Part shown: positions 1 through 5,986 of the stretch, piece after piece
Layout of the letters: each line of letters begins with the position of its first letter
How positions within the stretch are numbered: position 1 is the stretch's first letter
Origin: an uncultured Clostridia bacterium
Lineage (GTDB): Bacteria > Bacillota > Clostridia > Oscillospirales > Acutalibacteraceae
Length of the DNA stretch: 8,547 nt
Direction: 5' to 3'
NCBI GenBank assembly: GCA_947628595.1
Contig: CANRAN010000052.1
Location: 1-8,547, forward strand
Translations under genes and position numbers: made by a program
The notes under the pieces: model-generated
Databases searched by the model: none
Seen by the model: the letters and a program-made list of their open reading frames with translations, nothing else
What the model was told of the DNA's origin: nothing

Positions 1-2
1 GA

Positions 3-695
3 AGATTTTCAGTATTAACACCAGTAGGACTATTGCCAATTGCCGTTTCAGGAATTAATATAGAAAAATTAATGGCAGGAGCTAAAATGGCAGAAGAAGG
101 CTACAATGACGATAAATTAAAATACAACGAATGTTATCAATATGCAGTTGTAAGGAATATTTTATATAGTCAAGGAAAGACCACAGAAGTATTTGCAAAC
201 TATGAACCAAAAATGCACTACATGACAGAATGGTTAAAACAACTATATGGAGAAAGTGAAGGAAAAGACAAAAAGGGAATATTCCCAGCAGGAATAGATT
301 TAACAACAGATTTACATTCTATGGGGCAATATATGCAAGATGGTTTAAGAAACCTGTTTGAAACAGTAGTTTCTATTGAAGAACCAAAATCAAATATAAC
401 AATAAATTCAGATGAGGATTGTCTTCCGTATATAATAAATTTCTCCGCTGTCGGTCTGAGATCAGAAACACTTCTGCATTTTCTTGCCGAAAGGGGAATT
501 TATGTATCAAGCGGCTCCGCCTGTGCTAAGGGGCAGAAAAGCCATGTTCTGGCCGCTCTCGGATTGCCTGAAAATATCACAGACTCGGCAATAAGAATAA
601 GCTTCTCCGAGGAAAACAGCAAGGAAGATATTGATGTTCTTATAAAATGCTTGGAAGAAGCACTTCTGACACTTGCAAGAAAGAGTAAAAAGTGA
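3..695 (+). CDS. Chimeric reading frame: glucose-6-phosphate isomerase fragment joined to cysteine desulfurase C-terminus (5' partial)
   Basis: The frame is open from the window edge (first full codon at 3), so a TTG at 33 is not a real start. Codons from 3 to about 400 read as an internal part of glucose-6-phosphate isomerase: RFSVLTPVG (a PGI signature), then YEPKMHYMTEWLKQL, GESEGKD, GIFPA and TDLHSMGQYMQDG. The catalytic N-terminal and C-terminal parts of that enzyme are missing. From about 410 the protein is the last ~95 residues of a NifS/IscS-type cysteine desulfurase: NFSAVGLRSETLLHFL, the active-site cysteine loop SSGSACAKG, SHVLAALG and a RISFSEEN end. The PLP-binding lysine region is absent. 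Neither enzyme is complete, so the fusion should not work as either one. The desulfurase half fits its neighbour: in Bacillus subtilis the desulfurase NifZ is encoded beside thiI and supplies its sulfur. Leucine codons switch from mostly TTA to CTT/CTG at the join, so the isomerase half is probably foreign. The fragment identities are clear; whether the fusion exists in a genome is doubtful. Confidence 0.85.
   Translation, partial: RFSVLTPVGLLPIAVSGINIEKLMAGAKMAEEGYNDDKLKYNECYQYAVVRNILYSQGKTTEVFANYEPKMHYMTEWLKQLYGESEGKDKKGIFPAGIDLTTDLHSMGQYMQDGLRNLFETVVSIEEPKSNITINSDEDCLPYIINFSAVGLRSETLLHFLAERGIYVSSGSACAKGQKSHVLAALGLPENITDSAIRISFSEENSKEDIDVLIKCLEEALLTLARKSKK
391..420 (+). other. Chimera junction between isomerase and desulfurase sequence
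   Basis: Isomerase-like sequence ends after the FETVVSIEEPK stretch and desulfurase-like sequence is certain from DCLPYIINF. The residues between them (about SNITINSDED) could belong to either family, so the exact crossover cannot be placed. Before the join 8 of 12 leucines use TTA and only one uses a C- or G-ending CTN codon. After it, 0 of 13 use TTA, and CTT/CTG dominate as they do in thiI. The frame is kept across the join. A short stretch shared by two unrelated genes would explain both the position and the frame. Confidence 0.7.
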
Positions 696-727
696 TAAAA
701 TCTATTGTGTACCAGTGTAAAGGGGAT

Positions 728-735
728 AAGGAAGG
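728..735 (+). promoter_or_regulatory. Ribosome binding site that decides the thiI start
   Basis: AAGGAAGG lies just upstream of the ATG at 738. A TTG at 705 in the same frame has no comparable purine-rich site, and starting there would add 11 residues ahead of the conserved ThiI N-terminus (MKEVILIKLGEIVLKG). The ATG is therefore preferred. Confidence 0.65.
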
Positions 736-737
736 AT

Positions 738-1904
738 ATGAAAGAAGTAATTCTAATAAAGCTCGGTGAAATAGTCCTCAAGGGACTTAACCGAAAAAAT
801 TTTGAAGACAGACTTGTAAAAAATATTAAGCACCGTCTTCACCCCATAGGACCGTTCAAGGTTAAAAACGCACAGTCGATTGTAACCGTAACGCCGATAT
901 TCGATGATATTGATATGGACGAGGCGTCTGATTGTATTTCAAAAATATTCGGCATAGCTGCATATTCCCGTGCCTGCGTATGCGAAAAGGATATTGAAAA
1001 AATAAAGGAAACGTCCGGTAAATATCTGGAGGAGCATTTTTCAAGGATAAATAGCTTCAAGGTTGAGGCTAAACGCTCCGATAAAAAATTCCCCCTCACC
1101 TCACCGGAAATTTCAAGAGAGGTCGGCGGATATCTTGCTGAGCTTTTTCCGGAGGTAGCAGTTGATGTACACAATCCGGACGCTGTTGTCACTGTTGAAA
1201 TAAGGGATGAAGCAGCGTATATACATTCTGAGGTTCACAAGGGGGCCGGAGGAATACCTGTCGGCACAGGCGGCAAGGCCGCTATCCTTATATCGGGCGG
1301 AATAGACAGTCCGGTTGCCGCATATATGATGGCTAAAAGAGGAATAGAGCTTACAGCCGTTCATTTTGCAAGTCCGCCCTACACAAGCAAAAGAGCCGAG
1401 GAAAAGGTCGTTGAGCTTTTGAAAAGGGTTTCAAAATACAGCGGTAAAATGACAATGTACACTGTTCCCTTTACTAAGCTGCAAGAGGAAATTCGTGATA
1501 AATGCCATGAAGAATATTTCACAATCATAATGCGTCGTTTTATGATGCTTATAGCACAGAAGCTTGCTCAAAGGAATGAATGTCAGGCACTGATTACAGG
1601 CGAAAGTTTAGGACAGGTCGCCAGTCAGACCATAGGGGCAATAGCCTGCACGGATAATGTATGTGAAATGCCCGTTTTCAGACCTCTTATCGGTATGGAT
1701 AAGGAGGAAATAATAGAGATATCAAGAAAAATAGATACATTTGATATATCTATACAGCCATATGAGGATTGCTGCACGGTATTCACACCAAAACATCCAA
1801 GAACACGGCCGGTGCTTGAAAATGTAATATCAGAAGAAAATAAAATTGATTACGAACCGCTTATAGCCGAGGCGATTGATAATGTAAAGATTACGGAAAT
1901 TTAA
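738..1904 (+). CDS. thiI: tRNA 4-thiouridine sulfurtransferase ThiI (short form, no rhodanese domain)
   Basis: ThiI adenylates uridine 8 of tRNA with ATP and replaces its oxygen with sulfur passed from a cysteine desulfurase, giving 4-thiouridine; some family members also feed sulfur into thiamine thiazole synthesis. The 388-residue product has the ferredoxin-like N-terminal region (VILIKLGEIVLKG), a THUMP RNA-binding region at about residues 60-165, and the PP-loop ATP site SGGIDSPVA at 186-194. Later come ITGESLGQVASQT and the C-terminal block PVFRPLIGMDKEEI. A Cys-Cys pair at 345-346 (YEDCCTVF) lies near the position of the conserved catalytic-domain cysteine. The protein ends without the rhodanese extension seen in Escherichia coli, as is usual in Firmicutes, where the partner desulfurase takes over the sulfur-carrier role. 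It starts 42 bases after the desulfurase fragment and is followed 28 bases later by the sortase fusion, all on one strand. Family assignment is very secure; a thiamine role cannot be judged here. Confidence 0.96.
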   Translation: MKEVILIKLGEIVLKGLNRKNFEDRLVKNIKHRLHPIGPFKVKNAQSIVTVTPIFDDIDMDEASDCISKIFGIAAYSRACVCEKDIEKIKETSGKYLEEHFSRINSFKVEAKRSDKKFPLTSPEISREVGGYLAELFPEVAVDVHNPDAVVTVEIRDEAAYIHSEVHKGAGGIPVGTGGKAAILISGGIDSPVAAYMMAKRGIELTAVHFASPPYTSKRAEEKVVELLKRVSKYSGKMTMYTVPFTKLQEEIRDKCHEEYFTIIMRRFMMLIAQKLAQRNECQALITGESLGQVASQTIGAIACTDNVCEMPVFRPLIGMDKEEIIEISRKIDTFDISIQPYEDCCTVFTPKHPRTRPVLENVISEENKIDYEPLIAEAIDNVKITEI

Positions 1905-1932
1905 ATTTTCCGATTGTCAGGAGTGATTATTT

Positions 1933-4560
1933 ATGAACGCTGAATTATATTTACCCAAAGATGGAAAGGCTATTGACAAAACGTCTGATAATGATTTTGA
2001 GGGAACTGTAAAGCTCCTAAGCGACATGGATGTAAATATTATATATAAGACGGAAGTCAGCATGACAAGAGCAAGCATCACCGAAGCTCTCAGGGAAACT
2101 AAATCCGGCGAGGATAAAATTGACCTCGTTATGATAGCTGATGCTATAAATTCAGACAATAAGGACGATGCGGTGAAGCTGTTTGAGGAGCTTGGAATAG
2201 ATCAGAAAATTAAGACTATCGAAGCTCGTGTTATTTCCTCTGAGGATGAAAAAACGAAAAGAAATAATAATACGCATAGCAAATATCAAGAGGATAATGT
2301 TATAATTGAAGCCTCACCCGCATTTGTAATTGACGGAGAGGAAGATACCGACACAAAAACCACTGAAACTGAGGAAGATTCCGAGGAAATAATATACAAC
2401 GATAAAAAGACGGACGATTCGGCGGAACATCAGAAAAATGGAAACATTATCGCTTTCTCGGCAGAACATAACGGAATGCTGATAATACTTCTTCCCACAG
2501 AACAATTTGCACAACAGGACTTCAAGACAATACTGTATAGTGTATGCAGGTCTACCTTGAGTCCAAATAAAAAGAATGCATTCTGGAAACGTATAATCCC
2601 ATGTTCGGGTGATACACCATTTGACGTTATAAGAAAGGTAATACTAATGGTTGCTGTCATTACCTTTATCGTTTCCTCAAGTATGCTTATAAACATACTT
2701 ATAGTGCGTCCGGCAATAAACGACAATACAACAGGGAGTATAAGAGAACTGCTTGTATCTACCACAGAAACCGATGAAAACGGAAATGAAATAACAAAAA
2801 AGCCGACTGACGGCTCTCAGGGTACTCTTGTGGATTTCAGCGAGCTGCTCAAGGAAAATAAGGACACAGTCGGCTGGATCAATATTCCGAATACGAGAAT
2901 AGATTATGTTGTCGTTCAGCCTCCGGAAACAGAGGACCACGAGTATTATCTGTACAGGGATTTTTACGGCAACTATGATGCATACGGCACGGTATTTATG
3001 GATTACAGGAGCAAGCTTGATTCAAAAAATCTGATTCTCCACGGACACCATATGCGGGACGGTCGTATGTTTGCAAATTTACTGAATTATGAGGATTTCG
3101 ATTTCTACAAGAAAACTCCGACATTCACCTTTAACACTATCTATGAAAAAAGCGAGTGGAAGATAATTTCCATACTGAAAACAAATACCCTCGAGGAGCA
3201 GGGGAAATTCTTCAACTATCTGAGGGGCGATTTTGATAACGATTACGACTTCCTGAATTTTATATATCAGCTCCGTGAAAGATCTCTTTATGACTGTCCG
3301 GTTGATGTAAACGAAAATGATACGCTTGTTACGCTCTCCACCTGTTGTTATGACTTTTCCGAGTTCAGGTTCGTTGTTGTTGCAAGAAGGGTACGTGACG
3401 GTGAAAGCCCAAAGGTAGATGTATCCAAGTCAAAGGTAAATCCGGACACGCTTTATCCCGATGTATGGTATAATGTAAGGGGCGGAACAAAGCCCGATGT
3501 AACAACATTCCAGGATGCACTCAATAACGGTAAGATCAACTGGTATGACGGGAAAAATTCAGATTGGTCGGAAAAGGACGATGAAGAACTCGAAAAGACG
3601 CTAAACGAGGGTAAGAAAAATGCATTGAAGGGTCTTGAGGAATATATTTCCTCAAAACACTACCTCGATACCGAGAAGAAAAAAATAAATGAGATACTTG
3701 AAAATTATAAAAAGCTTATAAATGACGCTACAAGTGGCAAGGAAATAAACGAGCTGTATTCCGAAGCATTAAGAGAATTCGGAAAAATAAAAACCAAGGA
3801 ACAATTAGATAAGGAAAAGGAAGAGTCCAATAAAGAGGTATCCAAAAAAGAACTTGAAAGCAGCAAAACTGCCGCAAAATCGGCTGTCAAGGATTCGATC
3901 GCAGGCAACAAATATTACACTGCCGAAAGAGAAAGAGTTGAAGACCTTTTGAAAGAATATTATGACAAGATCAACTCTGCCAAGACACTTGAGGCTGTTG
4001 AACAATTCAAAAAGGATGCCATTTCCGAAATTGCAAAGATAAAGACATCCGATGAAAAGGATGAGGAATCTAAAAAGAACCAAAGCTCAGGTAGTACACA
4101 ACAATCGAGCAAAAATGAGAAGCCAAACGATAAATCGAGTGAAACGAGTGTGGAGCATAGTGAGTCGAGTGTGGAGCACAGTGAGCCAAGCGAGGAGTCA
4201 AGTAAGCAGCCTGAGCAGTCGAGTAAACCCGAGCAGTCAAGCAGACCTGAATCTTTACCATCCGCAGATAATCCGCCGTCAGATGAAAGTTCCCAAAGTT
4301 TGGAGGAAGAAAAGAGTAGTGCAATAAATGCAATTAATAACTATCTTAACATAAATTTGTACTACGAAAATCAGCAGAATGAGATACACAGTATCTTGAG
4401 TAGGTATGAAGATCTTATCAACAGTTCGTCAAGCTCGGAAGAAATAAACGGATATATAAGCAGTGCAAAAACAGAGCTGGATATGATTCTGACATCGGAG
4501 GAAATCGATTCTCTGGAATCCTCCGTTGAAGAACAAACATCGGCTGAAGCGGAGGAATAA
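1933..4560 (+). CDS. Class B sortase fused to an N-terminal degenerate CinA/MoCF-like domain and C-terminal helical repeats
   Basis: The ATG at 1933 has AGGAG nine bases upstream. Residues 1-85 can be laid almost gap-free on the N-terminal MoCF-type domain of CinA proteins (IIYKTEVS, ITEALRE, DLVMIADAI), but the usual GGLGPT loop reads ADAINSD. After an acidic insertion (about 130-170), NGMLIILLP and the following helix match the end of that domain. Basic residues precede a membrane segment at about 235-258, placing the N-terminus inside and the rest outside. Residues 300-490 are a class B sortase, a transpeptidase that cuts surface-protein sorting signals and joins them to the cell wall. Its likely catalytic residues are His372 (HGHHM), Cys471 (TLSTC) and Arg479 (EFRFVVVARR), and the class B helical insertion precedes the cysteine. 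Unusually, about 385 more residues follow: three 68-residue helical repeats and a Ser/Glu/Pro-rich linker. There is no sorting signal at the end. Sortases are normally 200-300 residues. The sortase call is firm; the N-terminal domain call is a pattern match by eye; the substrate is unknown. Confidence 0.9.
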   Translation: MNAELYLPKDGKAIDKTSDNDFEGTVKLLSDMDVNIIYKTEVSMTRASITEALRETKSGEDKIDLVMIADAINSDNKDDAVKLFEELGIDQKIKTIEARVISSEDEKTKRNNNTHSKYQEDNVIIEASPAFVIDGEEDTDTKTTETEEDSEEIIYNDKKTDDSAEHQKNGNIIAFSAEHNGMLIILLPTEQFAQQDFKTILYSVCRSTLSPNKKNAFWKRIIPCSGDTPFDVIRKVILMVAVITFIVSSSMLINILIVRPAINDNTTGSIRELLVSTTETDENGNEITKKPTDGSQGTLVDFSELLKENKDTVGWINIPNTRIDYVVVQPPETEDHEYYLYRDFYGNYDAYGTVFMDYRSKLDSKNLILHGHHMRDGRMFANLLNYEDFDFYKKTPTFTFNTIYEKSEWKIISILKTNTLEEQGKFFNYLRGDFDNDYDFLNFIYQLRERSLYDCPVDVNENDTLVTLSTCCYDFSEFRFVVVARRVRDGESPKVDVSKSKVNPDTLYPDVWYNVRGGTKPDVTTFQDALNNGKINWYDGKNSDWSEKDDEELEKTLNEGKKNALKGLEEYISSKHYLDTEKKKINEILENYKKLINDATSGKEINELYSEALREFGKIKTKEQLDKEKEESNKEVSKKELESSKTAAKSAVKDSIAGNKYYTAERERVEDLLKEYYDKINSAKTLEAVEQFKKDAISEIAKIKTSDEKDEESKKNQSSGSTQQSSKNEKPNDKSSETSVEHSESSVEHSEPSEESSKQPEQSSKPEQSSRPESLPSADNPPSDESSQSLEEEKSSAINAINNYLNINLYYENQQNEIHSILSRYEDLINSSSSSEEINGYISSAKTELDMILTSEEIDSLESSVEEQTSAEAEE
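3601..4503 (+). repeat. Three 68-residue helical repeats in the sortase C-terminal extension
   Basis: Residues 557-624, 641-708 and 790-857 align over 68 positions without gaps. Shared positions include a leading Leu, Lys at position 5, Tyr/Leu around 21-22, the I/V-x-x-[IL]-L core near 29-33, Tyr36 or an equivalent, [LK]IN at 39-41, an E-[IV]-[NE] near 48-50, and an ending [IL]-x-[KL]-T. The pattern suggests three-helix bundles of the kind found as stalk or binding modules in Gram-positive surface proteins (compare DUF1542 and FIVAR families; this is not a confirmed match). Repeats 1 and 2 are separated by 16 residues, and repeats 2 and 3 by an 81-residue disordered linker. Confidence 0.75.
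4144..4245 (+). repeat. Short in-frame tandem repeats in the Ser/Glu/Pro linker
   Basis: Two adjacent 21-base units at 4144-4164 and 4165-4185 differ at only two bases and encode [TS]SVEHSE. Two 18-base units at 4210-4227 and 4228-4245 encode PEQSSK and PEQSSR. All are multiples of three, so length changes would keep the frame. The encoded linker resembles the Ser/Pro-rich wall-spanning spacers of Gram-positive surface proteins. Confidence 0.7.
4551..4555 (+). promoter_or_regulatory. Ribosome binding site for a TTG start
   Basis: GGAGG sits inside the last codons of the sortase gene, eight bases before TTG at 4564. No ATG lies near this position in the frame, and the protein is conserved-looking from its first residues, so TTG is taken as the start. 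The site and the 3-base gap between genes suggest translational coupling. Confidence 0.7.
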
Positions 4561-4563
4561 CAA

Positions 4564-5187
4564 TTGAATTACGAGATAATATTTTACAGATCAGGAAAGA
4601 CCTCTGAAATTCAGAACTTTCTTTCCAAAAAGCTGTCCTATATTTCGCTTTACCTAAGTGAAGCCTGTGCTGCCGTTTCTCCAAAAGAGCTTACGGAAAT
4701 ACTCGGACGTGCTGTAAAAAGAAATAAACTAATACTGATTGTCGGTGACCATACCGGCAATCAGAGCACAGAGAGTATTCTCGACAAAATATTGCGTTCC
4801 GATAAGTCGGACATAATATCAAAGCATTTAAAGGGCGATAATAACAACGTTTGCAGTATAAAACGTGCAAAGGATCAGACTATTGTTATACTTCCGGATA
4901 ACACAGAGAGCATAGACTCGGTTTTACCTGAATTGAAATCAAATCTCTCAGAAATATACGGTCTTGAAGAAAAAAATGATAATGCTGAAACGTCAGAGGA
5001 TATTACGGATGAGATTGACAAACAACTGGCACAAACAAAGCGTGTTCGTGTTGTTTCCTCCGGCAGTACCGCCGAAAAACGTATAGAAAGTCGTCTTTCT
5101 GCCCTTAAGGCTACAATAGCAATACTCCTGTTGCTTGCTGCCCTGCAAATAGGTGCTGCCTCATATCTCTTCATAACTCAAGGTTAA
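4564..5187 (+). CDS. Tail-anchored membrane protein with a probable degenerate MoCF-like domain
   Basis: This 207-residue protein starts at TTG three bases after the sortase stop codon. Residues 1-130 are predicted soluble and 180-203 form a single hydrophobic segment (ATIAILLLLAALQIGAASY) preceded by basic residues and followed by only a few residues. That is a tail anchor with the main domain in the cytoplasm. The stretch ELTEILGRAVKRNKLILIVGD followed by DQTIVILPDNTESIDSVLPEL has the same order of elements as the N-terminal region of the sortase fusion upstream (ITEALRE...DLVMIADAI, then MLIILLP...). Both resemble CinA/MoaB-type MoCF folds, and in both the glycine-rich cofactor loop is lost. 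Residues 135-165 are acidic and probably flexible. The tight spacing suggests it is made together with the sortase and may pair with its cytoplasmic domain. No enzyme activity is indicated. The gene is certain; the fold is a tentative reading. Confidence 0.8.
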   Translation: MNYEIIFYRSGKTSEIQNFLSKKLSYISLYLSEACAAVSPKELTEILGRAVKRNKLILIVGDHTGNQSTESILDKILRSDKSDIISKHLKGDNNNVCSIKRAKDQTIVILPDNTESIDSVLPELKSNLSEIYGLEEKNDNAETSEDITDEIDKQLAQTKRVRVVSSGSTAEKRIESRLSALKATIAILLLLAALQIGAASYLFITQG

Positions 5188-5205
5188 ATCAAATATTATA
5201 AAACG

Positions 5206-5260
5206 GGGAGCTGTTACATCAAGCACATTAACGCTTAAGGTAACAGCTCCCGATATTTTT
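5206..5260 (+). terminator. Intrinsic terminator, probably bidirectional, between convergent operons
   Basis: A perfect 12-base-pair stem (GGGAGCTGTTAC at 5206-5217 with GTAACAGCTCCC at 5240-5251) encloses a 22-base loop with a smaller AAGC/GCTT pairing. The plus-strand side is followed by ATATTTTT, fitting the end of the sortase operon 18 bases after its last stop codon. On the minus strand the same stem is followed by a weaker T-rich tract (from about 5203 down to 5190), so it can also end the opposite operon, whose last stop is at 5290. The rest of 5188-5289 holds nothing else recognisable. Confidence 0.85.
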
Positions 5261-5289
5261 ACTTCTATTTCCACATGGCAAAGGCTTTT

Positions 5290-5982
5290 TTATTCCGTGT
5301 TTATTGACATACGCTTATGCTTTCTGTGTCTGATTATAAAATACAGAATAACGGATCGCACACCAACCGCAACAGCACTTCCTCCGAGAACAAAAAACAG
5401 CAATGCGGGTATCGGACTATGCTCAAGAAGGCTCAATATACCAGCAATTATACAGCACGGCAATCCTCCCGCAAGAGGGATAACAATAGACGAAACCTTA
5501 TATTTAAGCTTTCCCTCAGTTGTTCTCTCCTCGTCCTCAGCTATCTCCTCCGGAGTTTTCAATGCACGTCTGCGTACACTGATAAGCGTATATATTCCTA
5601 TAATAAGAAACGACAGCGACAGTGTAATCAGAATCCAACCGCCATATGTTTTGGTCTTTGTAGTTATATCCATAGGATTATTCGACAAATAATATATAGA
5701 TATCTCATCGCCCACATTCCATGAACTTTCGTACTGTCCAAGACTGATATCACTGTATTGCTTATTTCCAATCTTATAGCTAACAAGAGTATTGATCTCT
5801 TTTCCTTTTATGGGATCATCCCCATTAACAGGCTTAAATCCTGTTATTACAGCCCTACATTCAATAGCATTGTCAGGACTTCTGTTCTCTGCGGTGAGGT
5901 AAATCCCAACGGATAAAAGTATAACACCGACAGCAATTAATAAAATTCTCCCGAATTTTCCATAGTTTGTCACAGGCTCCAT
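5290..5982 (-). CDS. DUF3592-type four-helix membrane protein
   Basis: The product of 230 residues has hydrophobic segments at about 12-30, 114-136, 163-187 and 190-217. Between the first two lies a loop of about 80 residues with the DUF3592 pattern: ECRAVITGFK, then V-x-Y-K-I-G-x-x-x-Y, GQYESSWNVGDEISIYYLSNNP. This family is widespread in bacteria and has no established function; the loop is probably a small beta domain on the outer face. The short connection at 137-162 is charged and probably cytoplasmic. A GTG seven codons upstream could extend the frame, but it would overlap the previous gene, and AAGGAG at 5992-5997 is spaced nine bases from the ATG at 5980-5982, so the ATG is preferred. 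It starts four bases after the transglutaminase-like gene, which implies co-translation. It is the last gene of the operon. Confidence 0.8.
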   Translation of the reverse strand: MEPVTNYGKFGRILLIAVGVILLSVGIYLTAENRSPDNAIECRAVITGFKPVNGDDPIKGKEINTLVSYKIGNKQYSDISLGQYESSWNVGDEISIYYLSNNPMDITTKTKTYGGWILITLSLSFLIIGIYTLISVRRRALKTPEEIAEDEERTTEGKLKYKVSSIVIPLAGGLPCCIIAGILSLLEHSPIPALLFFVLGGSAVAVGVRSVILYFIIRHRKHKRMSINTE

Positions 5983-5986
5983 ATAC

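Noticed and set aside
705..737. TTG at 705 as an earlier start of thiI
   Set aside because: It lacks a ribosome binding site and adds residues not expected before the conserved ThiI N-terminus.
839..1364. Minus-strand open frames within thiI
   Set aside because: They are antisense to a clearly recognised enzyme and show no protein features of their own.
4052..4333. Open frames on both strands over the Ser/Glu/Pro linker
   Set aside because: They arise from the repetitive, biased composition of the linker; the main frame runs through and carries the repeats at protein level.
5303..5343. TTGACA at 5303-5308 followed by TATAAA, resembling a plus-strand promoter
   Set aside because: The spacing is about 24-25 bases, too long for a sigma-A promoter, and the site lies inside the end of a convergent gene with no plus-strand gene downstream.
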